From positions 40,680,426 through 40,744,425 of the forward strand of contig CP154955.1 of the NCBI GenBank assembly GCA_039621445.1: a stretch of 64,000 nt of DNA, given 5' to 3'. Both the position numbers and the translations under genes were made by a program. The notes under the pieces were generated by a model that was not told the DNA's origin, did no database searches, and worked only from the letters and a program-made list of their open reading frames with translations. The first letter of the stretch is position 1. The number at the start of each line of letters is the position of its first letter. The stretch is from Euglena gracilis (lineage: Eukaryota > Euglenida > Euglenophyceae > Euglenales). Shown here one piece after another: positions 36,374-47,348 of this stretch.

Positions 36374-39300
36374 TGTCGTAGGGCCTTTCGGCTGTCCGCC
36401 AGTCTGACCTCCAGCGCCACCTTTCGGTGGTGGTTTCCATCACCGCCTTTGGAAGGGGGCTTACAGGGTGCAGCACCCGATTTGCCTCCTTTCGGCTTCG
36501 CACTCCCGGAATCAGGAGGTGACGCCTGCGGCTTACTCCTGGTATCAGGAGCCGATGGTGCCGGAGTAGAGACGTTTGCCGTCTGGGCGAAGCGGGCATA
36601 CTGACCGCTGGGTCGCGCATGACGCTCCGAGGGGTTGGCATTCGTTCCTGGGGTTGTTCAGCAGGCCGTCGCCGAACAGGTTCATCCTGTCCGACGAGGC
36701 GTGGCACTGTGGTCGTCACCGGAATCGGTGCTTCCACAGGCGCTGGCGCTCCCAGAAACTCTGCCATTGTCCTCGGGGCGGCAGGGACCCTGCGCGGTGT
36801 CGGTGGTCGTGGGGGTATCTCCTCCACTTCCATTTCGACATCCGGTCTAGGAGGTTGATCCTCCACAACCGCTGGCGCAGGTGCTACAGGAGGTTGATCC
36901 TCCGCTGTAGCCGGTGCGACAGATGGCTCTGTCGGCTGGGGTTCATCCCCTGAAGGTGGTTGCACTGTTGCCGGAGATGGGGGTGTGGGGACACCGACAT
37001 CTGGTGTCTCCACGACCTCAGCGGCGGAGCTTGATGCTACACCTCCACCTCGTGGCGTTAGTGCAGCAGCCACGGCAGTAATGCCAGTGACCACGGCGCC
37101 GAGCACACGGCCTCCTAACGAGGTGCGTGCTGTGGGACTGGCAGGTTCTTCGAGGATATCCTCGACGACCATACCAGTCACCTCGGCTGGAGGCTCAGCC
37201 GTCGGGACAGGCGTTGCAGCCACAGGTATATCCCCTGCGGGTGCTTCGTCTGGCCGAGGCTGTGCCGGAGCATGCCGAGCAGCGTAGAGGATATCCTCCA
37301 CGTTCTCACCTTCCTCCTCAGGAAGTTCCTGGTCTCCACCTACCGGTGGACAGACGGGAGCCGTCGCGGGGGCCAGGGAAACCGATCTTTCCCCTGCCGC
37401 TCGCGGGGCAGAGACGAATGATACAGCCGTTCCTGTCGGAGACGGCGGCGCTGCCTCCAGTATGGTGACGGAGGGGCTGCGGTCGCGTTCCTCCCGCCGC
37501 GGAATCGCGGTGGTGGAAGCGACTGACGCCTCCCGTCTCCTTCGCGCCAGAGGTTCATCCTCTGGGGCGATGAAGGCGCGCAGATCCTCGGGCGAACGAG
37601 GATCGTCAGGGTGCCATCGGCATCCCTGGGCATCCGCCAGCCTGTAAAAGGCCAGCGTACTGCTACTGGCGCTGTTGGGCCAGGGTGGCGGCCATGATGG
37701 CTGCACCCAAGCGTTTGCAGGCCTGTTCGGGCCCAGGAAACCGCGGTAACGCGTGTCTTCCCAGACCTCGAAAAACCCGTCCTCGAACTCCTGCACGCAT
37801 GCCAGAATCGGCATACCCAGGTCGAGGATGGCCTTCGGGTAAGTCATCAGCTGGAGGAATGCCTCCCTGTCGAGGGTACCGCCAAACTGTCGCCTCAAAT
37901 GTTCCTCCAGGTCTATCCCGGCCAGGTGCCAGTTGGGGCGCAGGTCAGCGATAACCCGACGACGACGGGGTCCCTCAACGGGGTCGCCGTAGTCTGGTGG
38001 CAAGCTTTCCATACCAGGCCTATCGTCCTGGGGGTCACGGAGATGTATATACACCTCCATGACGTAGGTGGTCCAGGCTCGCCACCAGAACTGTTGCAGC
38101 ATAAAAATACGCTGCTTATGGACGCGGCGACTTTTGCCCTGGACATCCGGGGCGTCGCGGCACACATGCATAAGCATGCGGCGTCCCATCTCCAGGCCCG
38201 GGTTATCCCGAGGCGGTGGAGGACTTCCGCGCACGCCGAATCCCCAGAAGTCGACAGGAAATTCCTGCCGGCAGTACTTACAACAGAGGTCATACCTCTG
38301 TGGGTAAGCCAGGGAAACGCGCTTAACGCGGAAGGTGGAGCCGTAATGGCTCACCAGCCACACCTGGAGGTTGTTGCACCACAACACCTCGATCAGGCGT
38401 TCGATGTCGGGGTTCAGTGGGTAGTATTTCCACTGCACACCGAGGGGCCCGACTGTGTGAATACAGTCGAAGATTGCCTTCAGCCTTCGGGCCAACACAT
38501 GCTGGTCCCGAAATCCTAACTGGTGCAGGTAACTGCGGCCAGTGGAGTCGCTGAAGAGACCCCAGTTCTGGCAGGGGTATCCCAGCCAAAACCAGAGTTC
38601 CCAGAAACCCGGCTGGGCATCCAGCAAGGGTCTGCCACCTTCACCTTCGAAGGCGTACAGGTCAATTCCGTAATGGAATTGTCTGACTCTGTTCTCGGTG
38701 TGGTGTAATACCACCTCGATGACTGCCTCCGGAGGGGTGACGGGGCGGTTTCCTGCAACATGGTAATCATGCTGCATTCGCCAGCCTTCGTCCTCCAGCT
38801 CCTCCTTGAACCTGAGCATTTGCTCAAAGTCCGAGAGGACTTCTGCTGGTTCTTCCTCCTCCTCACGGGCTGTACCCTTACCCTTGCCCTCACCCTTACC
38901 TTTGCCGGCCACGCCTTTGCCTTCTCCCTTGCCTTTGCCCTCAGCCTTACCTTTGTCCTTCCCTGTCTGGCGAATACCAGAGGGTCGGGCGCTCGGTGCG
39001 GCAGGAGTCGGTTCGGTACCTTCCCATTCCATCTCTGGGGAGGGACCTTGCCGTTCCGCTGCACGTCGCGGTGACGGCGTGGCTGGGCGCTGGCTAGGAG
39101 CCTGGCGTGGGCTTGGTTTCGGCGTAGGAGGTCGCGGCTCCTTCCATACCGGAGGGATCGGCGGAGGCATTGCGGCAACAGGACGGCTCATCGCTGCCTG
39201 TGCCACTGCCGGTGGTTGCCCGGCCAGGGTATCCTGGCTGGCTTCCACCTGCATTGCCGCACCGCCTTCCGCGTCCCGTGGGCTGGGTCGCCTGGGCTGT

Positions 39301-40511
39301 GGGGTAAGGTTCTCCGTAACCCTATCGCGCTTCAGGGTGGCAGGTAATCCTGCCGCTCCTGCCGGGGGCTCACCGGGTAATACCGGGGTCGCCACCCGCA
39401 GCTGCGGCTGGTACGGATGGTAGGGGGTGTATCCACGACCCTGAAGGGCAGCCAGAGAGGCGTAATACCTCGTCCGGTGCTCTTCAGACGCGAATACTGG
39501 CTCCTGCAGGAAGTGCCGAGCAAGCTCATCCTGCTCGGTTCCCGGAGGTGCCATATGATAGTAGGGAGCCTCCTGCCGACGGGGGACATCCCCAGTCTGG
39601 ACAGGGGCTGCACTGGGCGGTCGGGCTGCCTCACGGTGGGGAGGTTCATCCTCCACCACTATGGGCTCCTCCTGCCTCCGTGGCTCAACGCCAGGGGCAG
39701 GGGCGACCGATGATGCTTGTGGCATCCAGTGCATGAACATGTGTTGGACGTATGCCTCAGAGGGCACGTCCGACTGTCCGGCTGGGAGCACGCGTGCGCC
39801 GCGCGGGTAATCCGCGTGCGTCGCGTACCGCGAGACAAATTGCTCCGCTGGCGGCTCGCGCGGCGGCATTCGCTGCGGCGAGGGCGGGCGAGCAAAAATT
39901 CTCGTCATCCCAGGTGGGACATGCACAGCCTCACCTACCGGTGGGGGCGTGTGCTCACGCATATGCACGGTGTGGGATCCCACCGGCGTCTGCGTTTGCA
40001 GCATGGGCGGCACATACACGCCCAGGTCCATCATGGTCTCGCCGGGTTCGAAGCCGGAATCGGCTGCGGACGAGAAATACCGTCTGCCCGTCATCAGGGC
40101 TTGACCGCAGGGACACCACTGAGCCACAGGGGTGTTGGCTACCACCAACAGCTGAGCACAGTATGCATCCCAAAGGGCTTGCATAAAGGGCTCCGTTGGG
40201 GGGTGTGCGCACATACGCATCGCCCGCTCCAACGTCTCCGTAGTGCGGAAGATCATCTCTCCCGCATACGGGGGCAGGCGCGATCTGCGCTGCACTGGTG
40301 GCTGAGGTGCCGGCTGCTGGACGGCAGATGGATCTGGTACCGCATATGCGGACCGGCTGCTGGTAGCCGCGGCGAATACCGGGGCTGAAACCCTCTCAGC
40401 ATGTGGGGCACCCGGAATCGGGGCCTCAGCATACTGAGGGTACTGGGGGTATGGCGCGCCAGAAGGCTGCGGCCATGGTGGACCTGGTCCAGGTCCGCGC
40501 CCAGGCAGCAT
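36315..40511 (-). CDS. Accessory ORF of the giant element, 1,398 aa, unknown function
   Basis: Starts at ATG 40,511, 195 bp after the pol stop, and ends TAA. Residues 1-515 are Pro-rich and low complexity with scattered Cys (CAHPP, QWCPCGQ). Residues 518-546 form a Gly/Lys block (repeated GKGKGEGKG). Residues 560-980 look like a folded domain rich in Trp, Tyr and Cys (FWELWFWLGYPCQNWG, DLCCKYCRQEFPVDFWGFG). Residues 1,000-1,300 are Pro/acidic linker with a hydrophobic stretch at 1,134-1,151 (LGAVVTGITAVAAAL). The last 90 or so residues look like an out-of-frame reading. I recognise no family. A nucleic-acid-binding or structural role is suggested only by the Gly/Lys block. Confidence 0.75.
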   Translation of the reverse strand: MLPGRGPGPGPPWPQPSGAPYPQYPQYAEAPIPGAPHAERVSAPVFAAATSSRSAYAVPDPSAVQQPAPQPPVQRRSRLPPYAGEMIFRTTETLERAMRMCAHPPTEPFMQALWDAYCAQLLVVANTPVAQWCPCGQALMTGRRYFSSAADSGFEPGETMMDLGVYVPPMLQTQTPVGSHTVHMREHTPPPVGEAVHVPPGMTRIFARPPSPQRMPPREPPAEQFVSRYATHADYPRGARVLPAGQSDVPSEAYVQHMFMHWMPQASSVAPAPGVEPRRQEEPIVVEDEPPHREAARPPSAAPVQTGDVPRRQEAPYYHMAPPGTEQDELARHFLQEPVFASEEHRTRYYASLAALQGRGYTPYHPYQPQLRVATPVLPGEPPAGAAGLPATLKRDRVTENLTPQPRRPSPRDAEGGAAMQVEASQDTLAGQPPAVAQAAMSRPVAAMPPPIPPVWKEPRPPTPKPSPRQAPSQRPATPSPRRAAERQGPSPEMEWEGTEPTPAAPSARPSGIRQTGKDKGKAEGKGKGEGKGVAGKGKGEGKGKGTAREEEEEPAEVLSDFEQMLRFKEELEDEGWRMQHDYHVAGNRPVTPPEAVIEVVLHHTENRVRQFHYGIDLYAFEGEGGRPLLDAQPGFWELWFWLGYPCQNWGLFSDSTGRSYLHQLGFRDQHVLARRLKAIFDCIHTVGPLGVQWKYYPLNPDIERLIEVLWCNNLQVWLVSHYGSTFRVKRVSLAYPQRYDLCCKYCRQEFPVDFWGFGVRGSPPPPRDNPGLEMGRRMLMHVCRDAPDVQGKSRRVHKQRIFMLQQFWWRAWTTYVMEVYIHLRDPQDDRPGMESLPPDYGDPVEGPRRRRVIADLRPNWHLAGIDLEEHLRRQFGGTLDREAFLQLMTYPKAILDLGMPILACVQEFEDGFFEVWEDTRYRGFLGPNRPANAWVQPSWPPPWPNSASSSTLAFYRLADAQGCRWHPDDPRSPEDLRAFIAPEDEPLARRRREASVASTTAIPRREERDRSPSVTILEAAPPSPTGTAVSFVSAPRAAGERSVSLAPATAPVCPPVGGDQELPEEEGENVEDILYAARHAPAQPRPDEAPAGDIPVAATPVPTAEPPAEVTGMVVEDILEEPASPTARTSLGGRVLGAVVTGITAVAAALTPRGGGVASSSAAEVVETPDVGVPTPPSPATVQPPSGDEPQPTEPSVAPATAEDQPPVAPAPAVVEDQPPRPDVEMEVEEIPPRPPTPRRVPAAPRTMAEFLGAPAPVEAPIPVTTTVPRLVGQDEPVRRRPAEQPQERMPTPRSVMRDPAVSMPASPRRQTSLLRHHRLLIPGVSRRRHLLIPGVRSRKEANRVLHPVSPLPKAVMETTTERWRWRSDWRTAERPYDNARLFGRCIVRVRPEQTER

Positions 40512-40705
40512 GATGCTACCCGAACGACGACGACAACTAAGGATAACCTTGTTGTCAGTCGATTTGAGTGCGAGAGCACTGAAAAAGCAAGGCTTCTATC
40601 TTAATCAAAACTCTGCGAGAAAGATAGAGAAATAATGAAGTGCAGGGGGGGTATAAACGCGAAACATTCACATAAAACACACGCATTCTCCAAAACGAAA
40701 TCGTT

Positions 40706-43700
40706 TCAGAAAGTGTTTATGTTTATGTCTATGTTATTGCGCTTGTTCCACAGCTTCCAATCCTGTTGGACATATCCAACAAAACTGGATGCTGGCTCCC
40801 AAGTGTCCTCCTCTGGCCCATACCCTTTCCAGCGAACTTTCCAGTAGTGCACACCCCTGTCGACCTTGTGGTCTATTATCTTATCGACCACAAAGTCGTC
40901 CGTTTCAGGTAATCTGGAACGGGGCTTGAAATATAGGCAGGGGATAGCTTTTCCGTCTGGGGGGCTTAGGTACGGTTTGAAGTCGTCCATATGGACGTCC
41001 TCAATCCCGTTGGGCAAGGCAACTTTATATCGCCCGCTACTACCTAACCTCTCCAAAATTTCGCATGGGCCGAGCCAAAGAGGATCTAGCTTGGAAGATT
41101 GCATGCGGGTGCGGTTATTCCGTACCCACACGCGGTCACCTGGACTATACACAGGTGTGTTGAAGTTCTGTAAAAACGATTTCCGTTTGTTGGAATGAAT
41201 TTCTGTGATACGTGATTGGACTGCAGAGCGGAGTGATTCCACTTCTGCAAACCACGTTTCACAGCTGACGCTACTTCGGGCGGGTCTCTCCGAGGGGATA
41301 TCCCCTATGGCCGGAGGGTCTCGTCCGAAAACAATTTTGTACGGTGAGTGTGGTAATACCAACCCTGGCAAGGTATTGATGTAAAATAAACACCAATGAA
41401 GAACGGATAACCAATTCTTACCCGAGTCAGCCAGTGAAAGGCGAAGCATATTGACAACGGATTTCACGGCTGCCTCGGCTCTACCATTGCCTTTCGGGCG
41501 GTATATAATGGAAAAATGCTGCTCAATGCCGAGTAAACCGCACAAAGTTGTGAAAAACCGCGAAGAGATCAAGTGATCTTGATCACTCACGATTTCGTTC
41601 GGTAAACCCATTAAGCAGATGCATTTCTCCAGGAATATGGATGCCAAAATTTGGGCTGTCAACCCTGCTTTCCGGCATGGAATGGCTACTATGTACCCAC
41701 TCAGCCGACAGACGACAACAAGAACGTAATCGTAAATTTTGTCATCTGATCCTTTGCAAGGTTCAAGTTCGAGAAAATCCATGCAGAGGGACGTAAAAAT
41801 GTCAGGTGGTACGGGGAAAAAGTCCATCGTACCAGGGGGGGTACCTCTGCGCGGTTTCACAGCCTGACAAATTTGGCACCGTTGCGAAATTCGCAAACAG
41901 CGCGAATATAATTCTTTTTCACTCAGGGTTGTGCAATATCTGCGACCCACTAGTGAAAGAAGTTTGGGGGCCCCAGGGTGACCATGGTTGTGATAGCTCA
42001 AAATCACATCATCAACCAGGTCTTGGGGTATACAATATTTATAACCAGAATCATTCCGGAAAATAAGCCGCAATGGTGATAGAGAGTAATTCTCTATGGA
42101 TTCACCATTACGAAGTCTATTCACAATGGTACTATAAATAGGGTCACGCGAATAATCCCATTCGCGGAAAAATAGGGGGGTAGGAGTTTCCGTACGCGTA
42201 ATGCGACGGGGTCCGGCAGTGCGTCCACGCCGGCGCCTTCCACGCAATGGTGAAATGGCGATGCTGCGATACACCCGGGAAACCGGTAGTGAATCGAGCA
42301 TGTTGTCCGCAGCGTCGGATCGACGTGCGAACTGGTCAGCCTCATGGCTGCCATGAAAAGTCGCATCACCCTCATCCGGGTTCCCAGGATAATACCAGGG
42401 GGCTCGGCTGAGAGGATCCGCAACTTTTTGCGTATGACCTGGGGTATAAACTACCACCAGGTTAAACTGGCTCAAGAACTCATGCCATCGGCATCTTCTG
42501 CCAACTGATGACATGGCCTTGTTCAGGTCCTCGGTATACCAGTGTTGAAGGCTCTCATGATCCGTCAACACCAGTATCTGGACTAGGCTGCTGGCTATCC
42601 AGCTGCGGAACTTCTGGAGAATTAGCACAATGGCATATGTCTCCTTTTCGCGAATGCTCCATTTAACCTGTCCTTTCCCGTTGTCGCCCTGTAGCTTCCT
42701 GCTAAAGAAAGCCACAGGTCGGAGTTCATTCGCCGCATTATGCTGGCTAAGAACCCCGCCAACAGCGTAATCGCTGCTGTCGACCTCCAGGACATACGGT
42801 TTGTATGGATCCGCGATATCGAGAACCACGTTCTCGAGGAGCAAGTCCTTGATTTTATTCAAGGCCTCGCGCATTTGGTCATCCCAAATGACTTTTGCGT
42901 TATCGGGTGTCCGATTTTTGAGTTGTCGGGTTAGGGGTACCGCGATTTTCGCGAAATCTTTCATGTAAATCGCGTAGTATTGGGCTAATCCCAAAAATCC
43001 CTTTAAATGCGTTAAGGTCTTAATGACCTCAGGAGTCCATTTCTTAATGGCCTCCATCTTACTGGGTGCGGCTTTACGCTGCCCGTTGCTCAGGATGTGT
43101 CCGCAAAACTTAATAATTTTGCGAAACAGGTGCATTTTGGAACCCTTCACAAAAAGCACATGCTTTTGGAACGCGGATAATACCGCGCGCACATCGCGGT
43201 AATGCGGGTCGAGGATATCCTCGCCCGATTTCGCGGATGGCGGTTGGGTTCCCACCAGTACATCATCGATGTACACCAGAGCAAACGGTAAATCGCGCAA
43301 AACCCACTGGATCATGCGTTGAAACATGGCTGGGCCATTCTTAACACCCATGGGGAGTACCGTCCATTGGTACACACCCTTGGATGTCACGAATGCCGTG
43401 TACGGTTGCGAATCAGGATGCAAATGCATCTGATGGAAACCGTCTTCCAGATCAAAGATTGACCACAACCGGTTATCCGATTGTTTTGTGATCAAATCCT
43501 CGATCAGCGGTAACGGGAAGGGGTCATCCTTTGTTTGGGAGTTCAGGTACCGGTAATCCAGCACCAGTCTCCACTTCTTCTGACCAGACTGGTCAGCGGG
43601 TTTGGGCACCACAAAAGCTTGTGATGTCCACTCGCTCTTGGAAGGGATAATCCACTTCCGCTGGATGAGCTTTTCAATCATCTCGTTGAGAGCCTGTTCG

Positions 43701-45244
43701 CGTTCACCCGAACAACGGAAGAATTTCCGGTGCATAGGTTTAGCGCCATCCTTGAGCTCGATTTTGCAAACACCGAACGGACCGCGAATCGCGGGGTCGA
43801 TGTCGCAGGCGTAAACTGGGTTATCCAGTACACCATGGAATTCGCGAGCAATTCGCGAACAATAGTCAGCAGACTTGGGGTGTTGGTCCGCACTCTCAAT
43901 GACCGCAGAAATCTGCGTTGAGGGTGTGGAATCCCCATTGGTACCAAGGTATCTTGGCACACGCACATCGGATATTCCGAATGCGTCGAAGAAACAAATG
44001 CGAAAAATGCTTTCTTTAACAGGTGGTAGTAATATACCACAAAAATCCTCAAATAGTGGTACATCAGCGGGTAAATCCCACCAATGAAAACACACATGGG
44101 ATAGTTGGTGAAACCAATCCGCATTCGGATTGACGGGTATGAGGAGACCTCCTCGCGCTTCATCGCGGGGGATTTTCTCCACCACATCCGGAATAAGTTT
44201 CGGGGGAGGGTGCATCCAAAGCACCGTATCACCCCAAAATTTAAGAAATGCGTTGGTATGTCGCGACCAATATCGCGACAAGCGCGCATGCGCTTGTGAT
44301 GAAAACGCATCAATTTCCAACGACAAATCGAATGAATCAGCCAAAGCCGCGATTTTGGAGAACCATTCCTCCAAAATACGGTATTGACCAAAATTAAATG
44401 CGTTCCATACACGCATCGCGTATGTGTGGACCTGATTCGCGGGTTGAAGAGCGGTAACGCAATTCAAGGATCCGCAAACATAGGTCAAGGGTGTGTCATC
44501 CACACTCCCAAGGGGCATTCCCAAGGGTTGATGGGTTGGATGGGTACATACCCAGTCCATATCATGCCAGATGGAGGTGGGGGAGGTGTGCGACACGGAT
44601 TTCGCGGTCCCAAACAACAAGGCGATACCTCGTTGTTGGAGCACTTGATGTACGGTCGCGCATTGCGATCCGCAACCAAGTGTATGGTTACGCGAAATCG
44701 GGATTAGTGTTGGTGTTTGGACTAGACATCCACAATCGAAATCTGGCTGGGCGGAAATTCTCCTACAGTGCACACATTGGAAGGAAGTGTCGGAGTAGTG
44801 GTCCTGGTCGCGCACGTTGGTCTGGTGGGGGTGTGTGTAAAAGTTGGGATGCGCTGTTGTAGCTGCTGGGGGGTGTACAGATGTATCTGAAAGCGATACA
44901 TCTGGTGGAAAACGGGGTATTGGTGCAGCTGGGCGACTACTCGACACCGTACGTACTTCAGGCCTTTGGGCTTTCGTCTTGTAACCCAGTGGAACGAGGG
45001 GGGTACCGCTACTCGCTTGCCCTGCCTCATGGGGAACGGAAGTTGGTGTGTCAACGGGCAGGGGGTGAACTTTCTCGGGCAACACCCGGTGTGGAAAACG
45101 TTGGTTGGTGTGGTTGGTAACGGGGTAACAGTTTTCGAAAACGGTGTGGAAAAATTGGTGGCTGTCGCGGTTGACGCCACGGGTGATGAAGGTTTGGGGG
45201 GCAATGAAGAGAATGGTGATGTGCGCAAACCGTGGGAGTGGCAA
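40706..45244 (-). CDS. Pol of the giant element: RT, RNase H, integrase, chromodomain
   Basis: The 1,512-codon frame has no ATG start, so it is reached from the protease frame (-1). Residues 1-480 include a Cys-rich stretch ([13 protein letters not shown]) of unknown role. The RT spans about 485-800: motif A Asp598 in [12 protein letters not shown] at 658-661. RNase H runs about 810-945: D822, E868, D895, D943. The integrase zinc part has H1085, H1089, C1123, C1126, and the core has D1156, D1221, E1257. A classic chromodomain occupies 1,451-1,500 ([28 protein letters not shown]). All catalytic residues are present. It ends TGA. This identifies the element as a chromovirus. Confidence 0.93.
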   Translation of the reverse strand: MPLPRFAHITILFIAPQTFITRGVNRDSHQFFHTVFENCYPVTNHTNQRFPHRVLPEKVHPLPVDTPTSVPHEAGQASSGTPLVPLGYKTKAQRPEVRTVSSSRPAAPIPRFPPDVSLSDTSVHPPAATTAHPNFYTHPHQTNVRDQDHYSDTSFQCVHCRRISAQPDFDCGCLVQTPTLIPISRNHTLGCGSQCATVHQVLQQRGIALLFGTAKSVSHTSPTSIWHDMDWVCTHPTHQPLGMPLGSVDDTPLTYVCGSLNCVTALQPANQVHTYAMRVWNAFNFGQYRILEEWFSKIAALADSFDLSLEIDAFSSQAHARLSRYWSRHTNAFLKFWGDTVLWMHPPPKLIPDVVEKIPRDEARGGLLIPVNPNADWFHQLSHVCFHWWDLPADVPLFEDFCGILLPPVKESIFRICFFDAFGISDVRVPRYLGTNGDSTPSTQISAVIESADQHPKSADYCSRIAREFHGVLDNPVYACDIDPAIRGPFGVCKIELKDGAKPMHRKFFRCSGEREQALNEMIEKLIQRKWIIPSKSEWTSQAFVVPKPADQSGQKKWRLVLDYRYLNSQTKDDPFPLPLIEDLITKQSDNRLWSIFDLEDGFHQMHLHPDSQPYTAFVTSKGVYQWTVLPMGVKNGPAMFQRMIQWVLRDLPFALVYIDDVLVGTQPPSAKSGEDILDPHYRDVRAVLSAFQKHVLFVKGSKMHLFRKIIKFCGHILSNGQRKAAPSKMEAIKKWTPEVIKTLTHLKGFLGLAQYYAIYMKDFAKIAVPLTRQLKNRTPDNAKVIWDDQMREALNKIKDLLLENVVLDIADPYKPYVLEVDSSDYAVGGVLSQHNAANELRPVAFFSRKLQGDNGKGQVKWSIREKETYAIVLILQKFRSWIASSLVQILVLTDHESLQHWYTEDLNKAMSSVGRRCRWHEFLSQFNLVVVYTPGHTQKVADPLSRAPWYYPGNPDEGDATFHGSHEADQFARRSDAADNMLDSLPVSRVYRSIAISPLRGRRRRGRTAGPRRITRTETPTPLFFREWDYSRDPIYSTIVNRLRNGESIENYSLSPLRLIFRNDSGYKYCIPQDLVDDVILSYHNHGHPGAPKLLSLVGRRYCTTLSEKELYSRCLRISQRCQICQAVKPRRGTPPGTMDFFPVPPDIFTSLCMDFLELEPCKGSDDKIYDYVLVVVCRLSGYIVAIPCRKAGLTAQILASIFLEKCICLMGLPNEIVSDQDHLISSRFFTTLCGLLGIEQHFSIIYRPKGNGRAEAAVKSVVNMLRLSLADSGKNWLSVLHWCLFYINTLPGLVLPHSPYKIVFGRDPPAIGDIPSERPARSSVSCETWFAEVESLRSAVQSRITEIHSNKRKSFLQNFNTPVYSPGDRVWVRNNRTRMQSSKLDPLWLGPCEILERLGSSGRYKVALPNGIEDVHMDDFKPYLSPPDGKAIPCLYFKPRSRLPETDDFVVDKIIDHKVDRGVHYWKVRWKGYGPEEDTWEPASSFVGYVQQDWKLWNKRNNIDININTF

Positions 45245-45834
45245 TCCACTACCAGCCGGTGCTGACGTAAAAAGGGGTATCCCAGAATTACGTCAGAACC
45301 ATGGATTCCGGATTCGTATCCCCAGGTATCCGGAAAATTTTGCGGTTGGGGGGGGTGTGAGTGGTGCTTGGGGATGAGGGGTAGGACAATGTCCAAAAAG
45401 CATCCCAAGTCACCACCGCACATGGGGGTGTTGTCAGCCGTCGTAATTTTGATCGGCTTCTTGGCTTGCACCAAGAGGGGGGTTGGTATCAACCCGAACC
45501 GAAAAAGTAGTGCAATGCGACAACCAGTGTCAATGAGAATTTTGACTTTTGCACAAAAATTTTGGATTTTGATTTCCGCTTGGACCAAAAGTTCCATGGG
45601 GGGTAAGCAAAGTGAAGGGTCTGGCGAAAATACGTTTTCTTGCCAGCTTTCACATGAACCCTTTCCTACTTTGCACAACATTCCGAGCGGAAAGTTGGAG
45701 TGGGGGGTGGGGGACCCGAAAATTTTCCGGGTACCGACCAGAAAGGCAGATGGGCAGGGGGGGCAGGGTTGATCAGGTCCTACCTCCATCTGTTCATCAG
45801 CCCAGAGGTCCGTGCCCTCGGACCTCGGGCTCCC
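44722..45834 (-). CDS. Protease frame of the giant element
   Basis: Begins after an in-frame TAG (45,835-45,837). The first ATG is at 45,789. A retropepsin is visible: [14 protein letters not shown] (Asp87-Thr-Gly) and later [16 protein letters not shown]. The frame overlaps the pol frame by 523 bp (44,722-45,244). The shift from this frame to pol is -1. Retropepsins act as dimers to mature Gag-Pol. The frame is intact apart from the upstream stop. Confidence 0.85.
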   Translation of the reverse strand, partial: GSPRSEGTDLWADEQMEVGPDQPCPPCPSAFLVGTRKIFGSPTPHSNFPLGMLCKVGKGSCESWQENVFSPDPSLCLPPMELLVQAEIKIQNFCAKVKILIDTGCRIALLFRFGLIPTPLLVQAKKPIKITTADNTPMCGGDLGCFLDIVLPLIPKHHSHPPQPQNFPDTWGYESGIHGSDVILGYPFLRQHRLVVDCHSHGLRTSPFSSLPPKPSSPVASTATATNFSTPFSKTVTPLPTTPTNVFHTGCCPRKFTPCPLTHQLPFPMRQGKRVAVPPSFHWVTRRKPKGLKYVRCRVVAQLHQYPVFHQMYRFQIHLYTPQQLQQRIPTFTHTPTRPTCATRTTTPTLPSNVCTVGEFPPSQISIVDV

Positions 45835-46311
45835 CTACTCCAGGTCCGAACCGGCCGAATAGCCGGCTATGGGCCTTTTAGAGGTATAAACGGATTTCAA
45901 CGTGCGCACAGCCATGCGGGCCTCGTCGAAATCGGTATCCGTGGTCTCATCCCCCTCCCTGCCCGAAGCCGGGGTGTCATCCTCCAAACAAGGTATCTTG
46001 AAACCGACTTTATGGCGGTTGGAGGAGTGACCCTTGTCACCGCGATTCATACCGCGATGACGTTGGCCAGGGCGGGGAGAACGAGAACGCGGACATTTGG
46101 ATGAGTGGTGATCACTCGATCCACAAAGCGAACACCGAGATTTGTGTCGCGATTCTGGATAACGGGGGGATCGGTTTCCCGATTTCCCGTCAAACCGTCG
46201 TGGTGACCGGGTATCCCGTCGACCATGACCGGTGTATCGGGGTTTTCCCGATGAGGATCGCGAAGAAGATGATCCGTTCGCGAACGCGATCGCGATGTTT
46301 CGCGATGAGAA
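45835..46311 (-). CDS. Nucleocapsid-like frame with second zinc knuckle (giant element)
   Basis: Open frame in the same phase as protease. It reads an Arg/Ser-rich stretch (GKPRYTGHGRRDTRSP), then CSLCGSSDHHSSKC, a perfect C-x2-C-x4-H-x4-C knuckle, then an acidic C-terminus and TAG. It lies one frame (-1) from the upstream gag. It probably forms the nucleocapsid together with the first knuckle. Confidence 0.65.
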   Translation of the reverse strand, partial: FSSRNIAIAFANGSSSSRSSSGKPRYTGHGRRDTRSPRRFDGKSGNRSPRYPESRHKSRCSLCGSSDHHSSKCPRSRSPRPGQRHRGMNRGDKGHSSNRHKVGFKIPCLEDDTPASGREGDETTDTDFDEARMAVRTLKSVYTSKRPIAGYSAGSDLE

Positions 46312-46433
46312 TCACGCTTCTTGGCCGGGGCACCGGGTGACCTACCCCGAGGGGTACCGTGTTTCCGCTCATCGCGGAACGGGATCCAGGGGCTAATACC
46401 ACCGGAACGGGGACCCGATGACCGTGAATTGCC

Positions 46434-47345
46434 CTATTTCCGTGAAAACGCGGAGGAACCCGAACCTCGTGATGAGGTCGAGCCTCGCGGACTCTGAATA
46501 CGCTTTAGCACTTCAGGATTAGGGCACTCCCGAGACGTATGTCCCGGTTTGTTGCACAAAAAGCACACTTTATCCGTGGCTTGGTCCGAAGAACGCGGGT
46601 ATCGCGTTTTCGATCCCGTGGTGGGTGAAGCGGGTGAAACCGGTGATTTTTGCAATGCGTTCACCGAACCAGCCGGTAATCCTGCGGTTGGGTGTGCGGT
46701 ATACGCGGATTGAATCTGACCAAGAAGCTGTGATAGCTTCAGTTGCTTGGAAACATAATTCCAGCGTTGGTCAAGAGTCATTGCATTACCCGCCAACTCC
46801 TCACGATGGATATCCTTGATGAGGCTAGGCGTGAAATGCATGAGAACAGCGTCAAACTGTTCGCGCATTTGCTTTACACTGAGTTCATCCACTTCAGCGG
46901 CAAGTCCTAACCATTTGGCATACCAAAGGTCAATGGACTTCCATTTGCGATCGGGTGGGGCGCATTGCCGCCACTTGGTCTCTAGGGTAATCCTAGCGAC
47001 CAAACTTGAACTGGTGGAAGCGTATTGCTCCACCAGGTCATCAAAGGAAACGCGGTAGCGAATGACGAGTTGTCGCGCGCGCTCCTTCTCGTCCCTAGGG
47101 AGGCAATCGATGAATTCCATCTTGATCACCTCCGGGTTTGTGTCCTGGGTTGGCCCTTTCAATGCCCAGTAGTACTCCCAGTCCCGGAAAAACTGTCTCC
47201 ATGTGGTTGGATCACCGTCCCATTGGGGTTTCACCTTATTCGCGATTGCGATGGTGCCCTTGAAGTCTTTCTGAAAAACCCGTTGGCCCTCGGTGGTATT
47301 CCGTGGATTCGGACCCGGGTACGCTCGAGCACCAAGCGTATCCTT
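46434..47345 (-). CDS. Gag (capsid and first zinc knuckle) of the giant element
   Basis: This frame continues in phase from the coiled-coil ORF after a single TGA and has no ATG of its own near the start. A Ty3/gypsy Gag-like capsid region (WRQFFRDWEYYW, then LYAKWLG-type helices including VDELSVKQMREQFDAVL) leads to the knuckle CFLCNKPGHTSREC. It ends TAG (46,434-46,436), after which the same phase remains open for about 100 codons of Arg/Ser-rich sequence. It packages element RNA in virus-like particles. Confidence 0.8.
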   Translation of the reverse strand, partial: KDTLGARAYPGPNPRNTTEGQRVFQKDFKGTIAIANKVKPQWDGDPTTWRQFFRDWEYYWALKGPTQDTNPEVIKMEFIDCLPRDEKERARQLVIRYRVSFDDLVEQYASTSSSLVARITLETKWRQCAPPDRKWKSIDLWYAKWLGLAAEVDELSVKQMREQFDAVLMHFTPSLIKDIHREELAGNAMTLDQRWNYVSKQLKLSQLLGQIQSAYTAHPTAGLPAGSVNALQKSPVSPASPTTGSKTRYPRSSDQATDKVCFLCNKPGHTSRECPNPEVLKRIQSPRGSTSSRGSGSSAFSRK

Positions 47346-47348
47346 TCA
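47346..47348 (-). promoter_or_regulatory. In-frame UGA between the coiled-coil ORF and gag
   Basis: The codons around it are TCC TGA AAG. The frame is otherwise open from 49,844 to 46,437. It could be a readthrough site or a recent CGA-to-TGA nonsense mutation. Confidence 0.5.

Noticed and set aside
34991-40511. Calling the two post-pol ORFs an envelope
   Set aside because: The position is suggestive, but there is no signal peptide, no convincing membrane anchor and no recognisable envelope motif. One hydrophobic stretch in a Pro-rich linker is insufficient.
45835-47348. Alternative genetic code in which TAG or TGA is a sense codon
   Set aside because: TAA, TAG and TGA all appear as plausible natural ends of other frames here (pol ends TGA, the 1,398-aa ORF TAA, gene 2 TAG), so a standard code is simpler.
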